Under the pieces are notes generated by a model that did no database searches, had not been told where the DNA came from, and worked only from the letters and a program-made list of their open reading frames with translations. 64,000 nucleotides of DNA, from assembly GCF_004358345.1 (NCBI RefSeq), contig NZ_CP037952.1, forward strand, positions 3,038,001 through 3,102,000, written 5' to 3'. Position 1 is the first letter of the stretch. Each line of letters opens with the position of its first letter. Shown piece after piece: positions 25,064 to 33,764 of this stretch. The stretch comes from Parashewanella spongiae. Its GTDB lineage: Bacteria > Pseudomonadota > Gammaproteobacteria > Enterobacterales > Shewanellaceae. A program made the translations under genes and the position numbers.

Positions 25064-25963
25064 ATGAGCATTCAATTAGGGATAAACCCACTTACATGGA
25101 CTAATGATGATCTGCCTTCACTCGGTGCAGAAACCCCATTAGAAGTGTGTTTATCAGAAGGTAAACAAGCAGGCTTTTCAGGTTTTGAACTTGGGAATAA
25201 GTTTCCTCGCACGCCTGAACTACTCGGTCCAATTTTAAACAATCATAATTTAAAACTGGTTTCTGGTTGGTTTAGCGGTCAACTCTTTGAACGCAGCGTT
25301 GAAGAAGAAATCGAAGCGCTTAAACCACATTTATATTTATTAAAAATGTTAGGCGCTAAAGTAATCGTCTATTGCGAGGTTGACCGCTGTATTCATGGCG
25401 ATCAACAAACGAGTTTATTGCAGCGCCCTACTCTCAAGCTACAACAATGGGCTGAGTATGGTGAAAAGCTTTCGCAGGTTGCGGATTATTGTGTAGAACA
25501 GGGCATGAAAATCGCCTATCACCATCATATGGGAACAATAGTTCAAACTGAACAAGAAATTGACTTATTGATGCAACATACTAGTGATTCTGTAGGGTTA
25601 TTGCTTGACACTGGACACTTAACCTACGCTGGCGGAAACCCAATTAAAGTGTTCGAAAAGTACAGTCATCGAGTGAACCATATACACTGCAAAGATATTC
25701 GAGCTAATGTATTAAAAGACACATTAAATCGCAATATTAGCTTTTTAGATTCTGTTTTAAATGGCGTATTTACAGTTCCTGGTGATGGCTGCGTTAATTA
25801 CCCATCTTTGTTTGAAAAAATCAAACAATCGAACTATCAAGGTTGGTTAGTGGTTGAAGCAGAGCAAGATCCATCTATTTATACTCCGCTGAAATATGCA
25901 ACCTTAGGCAATACCAATTTACGGAAATTCTGTGCCGATGCAGGCATTGAGTTATCAGAATAA
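25064..25963 (+). CDS. iolE: Inosose dehydratase (IolE)
   Basis: 299 residues, TIM-barrel of the xylose-isomerase-like/AP endonuclease 2 family. Begins IQLGINPLTWTNDDLPSLGA, the usual IolE start; metal-site residues are seen in KIAYHHHMGTIVQ, VGLLLDTGHLTYAGGN, NHIHCKDIR and WLVVEAEQDP. It dehydrates 2-keto-myo-inositol (inosose) to the dione used by IolD; a divalent metal is expected. Complete, third in the operon. Confidence 0.94.
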   Translation: MSIQLGINPLTWTNDDLPSLGAETPLEVCLSEGKQAGFSGFELGNKFPRTPELLGPILNNHNLKLVSGWFSGQLFERSVEEEIEALKPHLYLLKMLGAKVIVYCEVDRCIHGDQQTSLLQRPTLKLQQWAEYGEKLSQVADYCVEQGMKIAYHHHMGTIVQTEQEIDLLMQHTSDSVGLLLDTGHLTYAGGNPIKVFEKYSHRVNHIHCKDIRANVLKDTLNRNISFLDSVLNGVFTVPGDGCVNYPSLFEKIKQSNYQGWLVVEAEQDPSIYTPLKYATLGNTNLRKFCADAGIELSE

Positions 25964-25987
25964 TAAACATCTAACTAAGAGTACCTT

Positions 25988-27490
25988 ATGAACACATTAG
26001 GGAATTTCATCAATGGACAAAACATGGCCAGTACCAGCAGTGAGTTTGCCGCTGTTTATAACCCAGCAACGGGTGAACAAACAGCACAAGTTTCACTTTC
26101 AACAGTAGCCGAAACTGAACATGCAATTGAAGTCGCTCAAACGGCTTATGAAAGCTGGAAAAAAGTTACGCCGTTAAATCGTTCGCGGGTGATGTTTAAA
26201 TTCAAAGAGCTATTAGAAGCCAACAAAACAAGCATAGCTGAAGCCATTACCAGTGAGCATGGTAAAGTTTTCTCTGACGCTTTGGGTGAACTGACGCGTG
26301 GCATCGAAGTCGTAGAGTTTGCTTGTGGTATTCCACATTTAGTAAAAGGCGAACATTCTTTAAATGTTGGCCGTGGAGTAGACAGCCACTCATTAATGCA
26401 GCCGTTAGGTGTGTGTGCAGGCATTGCGCCATTTAACTTCCCTGCAATGGTTCCAATGTGGATGTTCCCAATTGCTATTGCAGCAGGTAACACCTTTGTA
26501 TTAAAGCCATCTGAAAAAGACCCAACTGTACCATTAATGCTTGCCAAGCTATTAAAAGAAGCGGGCTTACCTGATGGTGTATTTAACGTTGTAAATGGCG
26601 ACAAAACGTCTGTAGATGTACTACTTACTGATGAGCGAGTACAAGCCGTAAGTTTTGTTGGGTCAACACCCATTGCTGAGTACATTTATGAAACAGCCAG
26701 TAAGTCAGGCAAACGTGTTCAAGCATTAGGTGGTGCAAAAAATCACATGATCGTTATGCCCGATGCTGACCCAAGTCAAGTAGTGCAATCACTCATGGGC
26801 GCCGCCTATGGCAGTGCTGGAGAACGTTGCATGGCAATTTCAGTAGCCGTTTGCGTTGGTGATGCCGTTGCAGACAAGCTGATTGGCATGATGCAAAACG
26901 AAATCGGTCAAATGCGTGTTGGCCCAGGAATGGGGCTAGAACAAGAAGCACATATGGGGCCTCTCATTAGCAAAGAGCACGCTGCTAAAGTTAAGTCATA
27001 CATTGATTCTGGTGTTGAGCAAGGTGCAACACTGGTTGAAGATGGACGCGTATTTGTTTGCGACGGAAACGAAAACGGTTATTTTATTGGCCCTACATTG
27101 TTCGACAATGTTAAGCCCGGTATGCGAATTTATGACGAAGAAATCTTCGGCCCAGTGCTAGCAGTAGTGCGTGTTGATACTTATGAAGAAGCAGTAGCTT
27201 TAATTAACGATCACGAATACGGAAACGGAACAAGTATCTTCACCCGCGATGGCGATACTGCGCGTCAATTCAGCGAAGAAATTCAAGTGGGTATGGTGGG
27301 TATTAATGTGCCAATCCCTGTGCCAATGGCATTCCATTCATTTGGTGGTTGGAAGCGTTCTCTATTTGGACCACTACATATGCATGGTCAAGATGGTGTT
27401 CGTTTCTATACTCGCATGAAAGCTATTACAGCTCGCTGGCCGAGTGGCATCCGAACTGGAAATGAATTTACCATGCCGACAATGAAATAA
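25988..27490 (+). CDS. mmsA: Methylmalonate-semialdehyde dehydrogenase (acylating; MmsA/IolA)
   Basis: CoA-dependent aldehyde dehydrogenase, 500 residues, converting malonate semialdehyde (last inositol step) to acetyl-CoA and CO2. Diagnostic are FINGQNMASTS, ICAPFNFPAMVPMWMFPIA-like PFNFPAMVPMWMFPIAIAAG, LGGAKNHMIVMPDAD (Gly-Ala where hydrolytic family members carry the base Glu) and the catalytic Cys in GSAGERCMAISV (about residue 283); C-terminal FGPLHMHGQDGVRFYTRMK is MmsA-type. It could also serve valine breakdown, but its place 24 bp after iolE and the terminator after it point to inositol. Confidence 0.95.
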   Translation: MNTLGNFINGQNMASTSSEFAAVYNPATGEQTAQVSLSTVAETEHAIEVAQTAYESWKKVTPLNRSRVMFKFKELLEANKTSIAEAITSEHGKVFSDALGELTRGIEVVEFACGIPHLVKGEHSLNVGRGVDSHSLMQPLGVCAGIAPFNFPAMVPMWMFPIAIAAGNTFVLKPSEKDPTVPLMLAKLLKEAGLPDGVFNVVNGDKTSVDVLLTDERVQAVSFVGSTPIAEYIYETASKSGKRVQALGGAKNHMIVMPDADPSQVVQSLMGAAYGSAGERCMAISVAVCVGDAVADKLIGMMQNEIGQMRVGPGMGLEQEAHMGPLISKEHAAKVKSYIDSGVEQGATLVEDGRVFVCDGNENGYFIGPTLFDNVKPGMRIYDEEIFGPVLAVVRVDTYEEAVALINDHEYGNGTSIFTRDGDTARQFSEEIQVGMVGINVPIPVPMAFHSFGGWKRSLFGPLHMHGQDGVRFYTRMKAITARWPSGIRTGNEFTMPTMK

Positions 27491-27518
27491 TTTTACAAAG
27501 CACAGAATCACTGTCATT

Positions 27519-27564
27519 AGCATAAACCTTCTCCCCCCCTTCCCTTTAGAAGGTTTATGCTTTT
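27519..27564 (+). terminator. Rho-independent terminator after iolC-D-E-mmsA
   Basis: AGCATAAACCTTCT and AGAAGGTTTATGCT form a 14-bp stem around a C-rich loop, followed by TTT. Ends the first inositol operon. Confidence 0.88.
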
Positions 27565-27683
27565 AAAGAAGATTCCCCGATCCTGTACAATTACTTACAT
27601 TCCACACATTTCCCCTCAATAAATCAAAATATTTGATTTACCATTGCAAACCAAATTTTATGCAAAAGAAGAATAAATAACGT

Positions 27684-28289
27684 ATGGAAGGTTTACAACT
27701 CAATCATCTTGCAGGAATAAGGCTATACACTACAGAAAGTGATCATTCTGATCCAGTCTCAGTCCTAATTGAAGATGGTGATCTTAAGTTATTTGAACCT
27801 GAACAAGTAAAACTATCTACAGACCAAACTAAAAGTAAACCGATTCCAAGTGGAACTAAACAAGTTCAACCTCCAGAGCAAAATAGAAGTGATGAGTTAG
27901 ACATTGAATTTCAAGCTCTAATAGAATCATTAAGCAAACTTGAACATCAATTAGAATTTAAAAGAATTATGTTTAGAATTAGTTTATTTTTATCTCAAAC
28001 AGCAATTTTGGCAGGTTTATCTATTCCCGGGCTTCAACCATTAGGAGCTCTTGGTTTGGGCGGTTTTTTAGGCGCTAATTTCGGTATAAAAAATTGTAAC
28101 GCTGAAACTTCAGAACAAATGCTTTTAAAAATTCAACTGATTATTGACAAGTTGAAAGAAATACAACGTGAAACTGGCACTAATACAACAGCGGCTATTA
28201 ATTTTTTACTTTCTAAAATACCTCAAGAAAAAAAAGCACAAGTACTTAGAGCCCCTACTACACCTAAAGGACAAATCCCATACGTATAA
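27684..28289 (+). CDS. Uncharacterised protein with membrane hairpin
   Basis: 201 residues, no family recognised. Residues 1-75 are polar with a Lys/Pro/Gln-rich linker (KSKPIPSGTKQVQPPEQN); 75-105 is predicted helical (LIESLSKLEHQLEFKR); 105-140 is hydrophobic and glycine-rich (FLSQTAILAGLSIPGLQPLG then ALGLGGFLGANFG), consistent with a membrane hairpin or insertion segment; 140-201 is again helical. No signal peptide. It stands alone between the mmsA terminator and the phospholipase gene. The polar N-terminus plus internal glycine-rich hydrophobic hairpin would suit a secreted or host-membrane-inserting protein, but that is a guess. Confidence 0.65.
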   Translation: MEGLQLNHLAGIRLYTTESDHSDPVSVLIEDGDLKLFEPEQVKLSTDQTKSKPIPSGTKQVQPPEQNRSDELDIEFQALIESLSKLEHQLEFKRIMFRISLFLSQTAILAGLSIPGLQPLGALGLGGFLGANFGIKNCNAETSEQMLLKIQLIIDKLKEIQRETGTNTTAAINFLLSKIPQEKKAQVLRAPTTPKGQIPYV

Positions 28290-28394
28290 CTCCCAAGGAA
28301 TTTTTATTTCAAATCATTCTATTGTGACACATGCATTTCACACGTCTTAAATAGATGATAATATTTTCTAATATTTATATGAAAGGAAAATAAA

Positions 28395-29507
28395 TTGAAA
28401 GGTATAAGAATATTCGGTTTTATCTTAAGTTTTGGTGTTTACACTCAGTGTCTCGCTCATGATAACCAACTCCAAATTAATCATATACAAGTTCTTGGCA
28501 GTCACAATAGCTACAAACAGTTAATCCAACCTGAACTTTATAAAGAGATGAAAATCCGACTTGAACAATCATTTGAAGATATAGAGTATCGTCACCCTTC
28601 TTTAGAGATCCAGCTCAATAAATTCAAACTCAGAAATCTAGAGCTTGATGTATTATACGATCCTGATGGTGGCCTATATAGTTCTCCAACTGGAAATCAA
28701 TGGCTTTTAGAGCAGGGAATACAGCCAGATTCATTTGATCCCAAAAAAGAACTAAAGAAGCCTGGCTTTAAAGTACTGCACTTACCTGATATAGATTTTC
28801 GCAGTCAATGCTTAACATTGAAATCTTGTCTAGCAAAATTAAAAAATTGGTCAGACTCAAACCCTAATCATCTCCCTATAGCAATAACTTTTAATGCAAA
28901 AAGCGATCACATTAATTTTCCCAAATTCGCAAAGCCGCAATCATTTTCTGAGCTAGCTTTTAAAGCACTCGATGCTGAATTTATAAAGTATTTAGGTAAA
29001 GATAACATCATCAAACCCGATGATGTTAGAGGTAACCATAAAACCCTAAAACAAGCTGTTTTAAATGAAGGTTGGCCGACTCTAGAAAAAAGCAGAGGTA
29101 AATTTATTCTAGTTTTGGATGAGACCGGTGAGAAACGTCAAACTTACCAAGATAAACACCCTTCTCTCAAAAACAGAGTTATGTTTACTAATGCTCCAGA
29201 ATCTGAAGATGAAGCAGCATTTATGATCATCAACGAACCGAGAGCTAATAAAGCTAAAATCCAAAACTTAGTAAAAAAAGGCTTTTTAATTCGCACACGT
29301 GCAGATGCTGGTACAATTGAAGCTAGAAATAATGATTATTCACGGTTTGAAGCCGCTAAAGAATCAGGCGCGCAATTCATTACAACTGATTATTATCAAG
29401 TAGAGCCATTAATGAATACGGATTTTAAAGTAATTTTTGAGAATGAAACATCAATCAGATGTAACACTCAATTAGTCAAACAAAATTGTAGATTTAATAA
29501 CAATTAA
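28395..29507 (+). CDS. Secreted Ca2+-dependent phosphoinositide phospholipase C-like protein
   Basis: 370 residues with a signal peptide (MKGIRIFGFILSFGVYTQCL, cut near AHD). The catalytic core is clear: IQVLGSHNSYKQL (first catalytic His, residue 37), LRNLELDVLYDPDGG (metal ligands), FKVLHLPDIDF (second His), then IAITFNAKSD and ITTDYY near the end, matching the bacterial phosphoinositide-specific PLC family (PI-PLC-C1). It should cleave phosphatidylinositol-type lipids outside the cytoplasm, releasing inositol phosphates. Start is TTG at 28395, with AAAGGAAA upstream; the nearby ATG at 28379 runs into a stop after four codons. Placed inside the inositol locus, it plausibly supplies substrate from eukaryotic membranes. 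Confidence 0.85.
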   Translation: MKGIRIFGFILSFGVYTQCLAHDNQLQINHIQVLGSHNSYKQLIQPELYKEMKIRLEQSFEDIEYRHPSLEIQLNKFKLRNLELDVLYDPDGGLYSSPTGNQWLLEQGIQPDSFDPKKELKKPGFKVLHLPDIDFRSQCLTLKSCLAKLKNWSDSNPNHLPIAITFNAKSDHINFPKFAKPQSFSELAFKALDAEFIKYLGKDNIIKPDDVRGNHKTLKQAVLNEGWPTLEKSRGKFILVLDETGEKRQTYQDKHPSLKNRVMFTNAPESEDEAAFMIINEPRANKAKIQNLVKKGFLIRTRADAGTIEARNNDYSRFEAAKESGAQFITTDYYQVEPLMNTDFKVIFENETSIRCNTQLVKQNCRFNNN

Positions 29508-29612
29508 ACTCTTTAAGTAAAGCCTGATTAAGTATATTTTACTTAAAAATAGCTGAGAACCGTGTCTAAATTTCGTGCACGCATAATAAAGACAACTGCT
29601 AATTTAAAGTTA

Positions 29613-31094
29613 CTAGAAACTATGAAGGACAGTAACTCAACTACCCTTTAGTTACCACAACACAAAGGGAATATTATGAGCACCGTCCTTCAAGTAAAAG
29701 ATAACGAAAAATTTGTTAATTTGTACATTGCTTTTGAACTTAGCAGTAAAACTTGGAAGCTTGGCTTTTCAAATGGTGAAAAAAGAGAGTCAAAACGATT
29801 GATTCCCGAGACTGGAAAGCCCTACATCATGAAATAGCCTTAGCAAAAGAAAAGCTATTCTGCGTTGAAAACTGCAAAGTCATTAGCTGTTACGAAGCAG
29901 GTAGAGACGGATTCTGGATACACAGAGCGTTAATTAAAGACGGCATCGAAAATCATGTGATTGACTCAGCCAGTATTGAAGTCAGCCGAAAACAGAAGAA
30001 AGTCAAAACCGATAGAGTTGATGTGATTGCTTTGCTCCGTTTACTGATGCGTTATCACTCTGGAGAGCAAGAAGCTTTAAATATCATCAATGTTCCAAAT
30101 GTAGAAGCTGAAGATAAGCGACGAATTAACCGAGAGCGAGAACGATTAGTAAAAGAGCGTGGCAGTCACAGCGCACGAATTAAGTCACTTCTGTGTTTGC
30201 ATGGTATCAGCGTGGAAAATATCTCTAAACTAAAAGGGAAAGTTAATCAACTTAAGACGGCGGTTCTCAATAAGCCTTTACCGACAGATTTAGTGACGGA
30301 AATAGAGCGAGAACTTGATAGGCATGAAATTGTCGACAAGCAAATTAAAACAATTGAGAAATTACAAAAACAACGTGTTCTTGATGACTGTGATGACGCA
30401 TCGCAAAAAATTAATCAGCTCATGCAGCTTAAAGGCGTAGGCTGGCAATCGAGCTGGGTATTAGTAACAGAGTTTTTCCATTGGCGAGAATTTAAAAACG
30501 CTAAACAAGTGGGAGCTTGTGCAGGAATGACACCAACGCCTTACGATAGTGGTGACAGTCAAAGAGAGCAAGGCATTTGCAAGTCAGGTAATCGACGAAT
30601 ACGAAAGATTATGGTTGAACTCAGTTGGTTTTGGTTACGGTATCAACCTAAATCAGAATTGAGTTTATGGTTCGAACAGCGTTTCGCTCATGGCAGTAAA
30701 CGAATGAGACGCATCGGCATTGTTGCTATGGCACGTAAACTTCTTATCAAACTGTGGAAGTATTTAGAGCATGGAGAAGTGCCATCAGGTGCAACGATGT
30801 CACTTTAATCAAAATAACCAAGTAAAGAGTAAAATGTAGTAAAGCGTTGTTCGATGCTAACTGCACAGCCCCTTGATAAGCAAGGCTAAATCGTTTTTCT
30901 AGAAGAGTTAGTATCATTATTCAGGTTAGGCGTGATAATGCGCATGCAATTTAAGGTGACTGACTAAAGTCAGAACGGATAGAAGGTGGTTAGCCATTAA
31001 GCTGACACAACAAAACCTGAGCAACACTTTTAACCAGAGAAACTGAATGAAATAAATTAAAAACTGAAGGGCTTGACAAAGATGTCCTCATAGA
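29613..31094 (+). mobile_element. IS110-family insertion sequence
   Basis: Left end CTAGAAACTATGAAGGACAG is shared with the remnants at 13149 and 20862. After the transposase (ends 30808) comes about 285 bp of non-coding right end finishing AGGGCTTGACAAAGATGTCC, the usual position of the long IS110 non-coding region involved in insertion. R2 starts immediately after it at 31095. Confidence 0.85.
29676..30808 (+). pseudogene. IS110-family transposase with a one-base frameshift
   Basis: Starts MSTVLQVKDNEKFVNLYIAF and, after a frameshift near 29790, continues through DSASIEVSRKQKKVKTDRVD (Asp motif of the DEDD domain) to the C-terminal Transposase_20 part KGVGWQSSWVLVTEFFHWRE and ACAGMTPTPYDSGDSQREQG. 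The sister fragment at 20602-20799 has A7 where this copy has A6, so a single A deletion broke a gene of about 377 codons. Could also be sequencing error in the homopolymer; the remainder is intact. Confidence 0.88.
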
Positions 31095-31410
31095 AGGGTC
31101 TGTTTATCTTTCAGGATGAAATTTTGTGCTATTTTAGCGTTTATCTGTTCAAGGCGTAAGCCGTGAAGCTTAGTCATCTAAGTAAACGGGTTACAACACA
31201 GAATAGTGAACGCTCAAAAGCATCGAAAAAAGAGAGAGCGTAAATTGGTCGCTCTTTCTAAATAAAAGGTGCTGCGTTATCGCTTGCTTATTTGGAAACG
31301 AAGTAACGACAGTTTTGTATGTCGATAATAACCAAACCGCACAAGCTCTGTCTTGTATAAAACGACCAATTTATCGCTGCAAAAATAATCACGGAAGATA
31401 AACAGCCCCT
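31095..31410 (+). repeat. R2 inverted-repeat element (copy 2, 316 bp)
   Basis: Full copy with termini AGGGTCTGTTTATCTTTC and AAGATAAACAGCCCCT. No coding potential. Contains the GACAGTTTTGTATGTC hairpin shared with R4. Confidence 0.9.
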
Positions 31411-31579
31411 AGGTTCCATACGTCTAGAGTATGAAAGTCCCATCAACGGCCAATTGGTGTAAATTTCAGCTTAATCGTCGTTCAATATTACAGAACGTAC
31501 TTTAATTCAATTTCTTATGCAGAGTTGGGATTAATATATGAAGGAACACATTCAAGAAAGCTGGATAAATAATTGTTTT

Positions 31580-31848
31580 ATCCAAATCCTTTAGAGTTTA
31601 TAACTCGTCATTCATCTGGAAACTGGAACCTAGCCGCTAGTGACTTATGAACCCACGATGAAAACCTAGATTCCAATTTATTGAATGACGAAATCAACCG
31701 GAATAAATGTATAAATATATTATACTCATGCGGTTACACTGCACATTCAAGAGAACCTTTCATACCAGAAGTTAAAGCTCAGTATTTTTTAAGAAACAAT
31801 AAATGTATGTTCTTTAGCAATAATATTATAGTCGCTGCCATTGATTTT
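31580..31848 (+). other. Degenerate open frame downstream of R2, possible relic
   Basis: One plus-strand frame reads PLEFITRHSSGNWNLAASDL, a TGA, then a further ~65 codons (EVKAQYFLRNNKCMFF) to a TAA at 31848, overlapping the end of the opposing hydrolase gene. Composition is protein-like, but I recognise no family and the stop breaks it. The remaining bases of 31411-31788 hold nothing else I can identify. Confidence 0.3.
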
Positions 31849-33363
31849 TAATGTGTATGGTTTATTACTTTTTACGAACACTTTTCCGTCTTCGTAGATG
31901 ATATCAGTATTGATATTACCAAATATCAAGTTCTTAATACCATGCCTACTCTTCTGGCTCAAACGCCATGTGACAGTGCTATTACTTGCATCAATACTGT
32001 AAAAACCTATGACATTTTCTATCAACATAGAAATTGGGCCTAGTGCAGACCAACCACAAAAATGAGGTCTTGCGAAGTTTCCACCATATTTTTTGTTCAC
32101 ACCATCATATTTCGATTTTCCTGTTGAAGGAAGATGTTTTGAAGGACTATAGGCTTCCCATATCGTGTGAGGGGAAAAATCTATGTAGGTGTTTTTTATA
32201 TGATTAACTAAGTTAGTTGCAAGTTCATTTGCTTCTTCTAAAAAACCATATTTCTCTAGTGCCTTAGTCCCCATATATGCTGTAGGAAGCCATATTCCTC
32301 CTCGCCAATACTGACCTTTTGAATCATAATCTTTATCATCTCTAGACAGAGTTACCCATGGAAATTTTCCGCCAAACTTTTGAGGATCCATTACATGCTT
32401 AAGCATTCTAGTCGCTTGCTCTGGTGTGCACATTTCAGCTAACATTACCCAGTATGATGCTGGCGTCCAGACCTTGTCTTTTTCACCTGTTTTCTTATTA
32501 ATATCAAAATAAAACCCTTCTTCTTCATCCCAGTAATGGTTATTAATAAGTTGTTTAATTTCATGATATTTTTTTTCATACTCAAACTGTAATGGCTTGT
32601 TATTCGTAATCTTGGCCATTTCAACTATGTACTTAGCCGATAACCCTTGTTGAGCCAGAGCATCAAGCCAATAAATTTTTGAATAACCACCTGAAGAGCG
32701 ACCACGCGGCGTATTGTCCATTCCGCTTGAATTTCCGTTCCATATAAAGCCTAGTTTTTCTTTTTTTAATACTACTTTTTTATTGCCATATGGCAGAGTT
32801 TGTCCAGTTGGAGGAGCATTAAAAAATTCGAAATGTTTTTGGAGGTATTGCTTTTTTTCAATATGAAGAATCCGACTTTTATCACCCGTCAATTTAAAAT
32901 ACTCAATCTCTGTCCAAGCAAATAAAGGAGGGTTATCTATATGGTGAACTTTAATTGGCGTGTTTTTGCCATCGTACATGACTTCATAAAAGTTATCTAA
33001 GCTCTCTATTCCCGGAAACTTTTTAGGTGCATATCGACAAAAGTGCACCATAAAGCAAGTGTCCCAAATCCAATTTAAATCGTCACTGAAGGCTTCATCC
33101 ATATAGGGTGACTGAGGCATATTCTGTTGATGTTTAACATGATCCCATGCCTGCTCCCAAGCTTCCCAGTACAAGTTTACAAGTTGTGGATTTTTATCAA
33201 AAATTGGATCAGGAATGAGATTTTTATTTAATGATTTGTGCTTTTTATTTGGGACAAAACTGCTGATAGGCCAGTTATTTGTACTGATCAGCGTTTTACT
33301 CAACACTGGGTATGAAGCCGCAAATGCTGCAACTGATAATATAAACTTTCTTCGACTTAACAT
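31789..33363 (-). CDS. Tat-exported (alpha/alpha)6-barrel glycoside hydrolase, GH63/GH37-like
   Basis: 524 residues with a twin-arginine signal (MLSRRKFILSVAAFAASYPV), so folded in the cytoplasm and sent to the periplasm. The body matches six-hairpin glycosidases of the trehalase/GH63 group: FSDDLNWIWDTCFMVHFCRY, GMDNTPRG, YWLDALAQQGLSAKYIVEMA, WDEEEGFYFDIN, YWRGGIWLPTAYMGTKALEKYGF and HTIWEAYSP. Such enzymes release glucose or mannose from alpha-linked glycosides (trehalose, mannosylglycerate, oligosaccharides); substrate is not deducible. It is transcribed away from the TonB receptor's 3' end in the same direction, within the inositol locus, and probably trims a glycoside before transport. 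The shared hairpin between the two genes is split by R3. Confidence 0.75.
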   Translation of the reverse strand: MLSRRKFILSVAAFAASYPVLSKTLISTNNWPISSFVPNKKHKSLNKNLIPDPIFDKNPQLVNLYWEAWEQAWDHVKHQQNMPQSPYMDEAFSDDLNWIWDTCFMVHFCRYAPKKFPGIESLDNFYEVMYDGKNTPIKVHHIDNPPLFAWTEIEYFKLTGDKSRILHIEKKQYLQKHFEFFNAPPTGQTLPYGNKKVVLKKEKLGFIWNGNSSGMDNTPRGRSSGGYSKIYWLDALAQQGLSAKYIVEMAKITNNKPLQFEYEKKYHEIKQLINNHYWDEEEGFYFDINKKTGEKDKVWTPASYWVMLAEMCTPEQATRMLKHVMDPQKFGGKFPWVTLSRDDKDYDSKGQYWRGGIWLPTAYMGTKALEKYGFLEEANELATNLVNHIKNTYIDFSPHTIWEAYSPSKHLPSTGKSKYDGVNKKYGGNFARPHFCGWSALGPISMLIENVIGFYSIDASNSTVTWRLSQKSRHGIKNLIFGNINTDIIYEDGKVFVKSNKPYTLKINGSDYNIIAKEHTFIVS

Positions 33364-33479
33364 AACAGCCTCTATTTTAATTCTTTATTAGTTTTTCGTT
33401 AGATAAAGCATCCATTAAAAGAATGAAAACTGATTTCAATGAGCTTTAATCAAAAACTCACTAAAATTAGAACTCAAAA

Positions 33480-33748
33480 AAAGCGATGTTTAACCTAAAA
33501 ACATCAGTTGAACGCTGAGTATACGCGTAACTATTTGAGCGATACGATGATTTTATCATCAAGGCTTTCACCCAATGAGTGAAGTGCTCTACGCTCACAA
33601 GCTTGCTAAAATGACTGCTGTTTACGTTGTAACTTTTGCAAGTAGAATAACTACTTGCTGCAAGCTACGCCTTACTATCAGCCATTTTTTCTACGCTTGA
33701 GAACGTAGTCTACTGATGTTTCTAGGTTTAATCTGTAAACATCGCTTT
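33480..33748 (-). terminator. Hairpin terminator split by an R3 insertion
   Basis: Arms AAAGCGATGTTTA (33480-33492) and TAAACATCGCTTT (33736-33748) would pair with a short loop if R3 and its duplicated TTTAA were removed. It lies just past the TonB receptor stop. With 233 bp inserted in the loop, termination is probably weakened. Confidence 0.65.
33494..33726 (+). repeat. R3 inverted-repeat element (copy 2, 233 bp) with 5-bp target duplication
   Basis: Termini CCTAAAAACATCAGTTGA and CTACTGATGTTTCTAGG; TTTAA duplicated at 33489-33493 and 33727-33731. Very similar to copy 1. Confidence 0.92.
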
Positions 33749-33764
33749 CAACACTTTGAATTAT

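Noticed and set aside
26146-26685. 179-codon minus-strand frame
   Set aside because: Shadow of mmsA, whose catalytic motifs are unambiguous on the plus strand.
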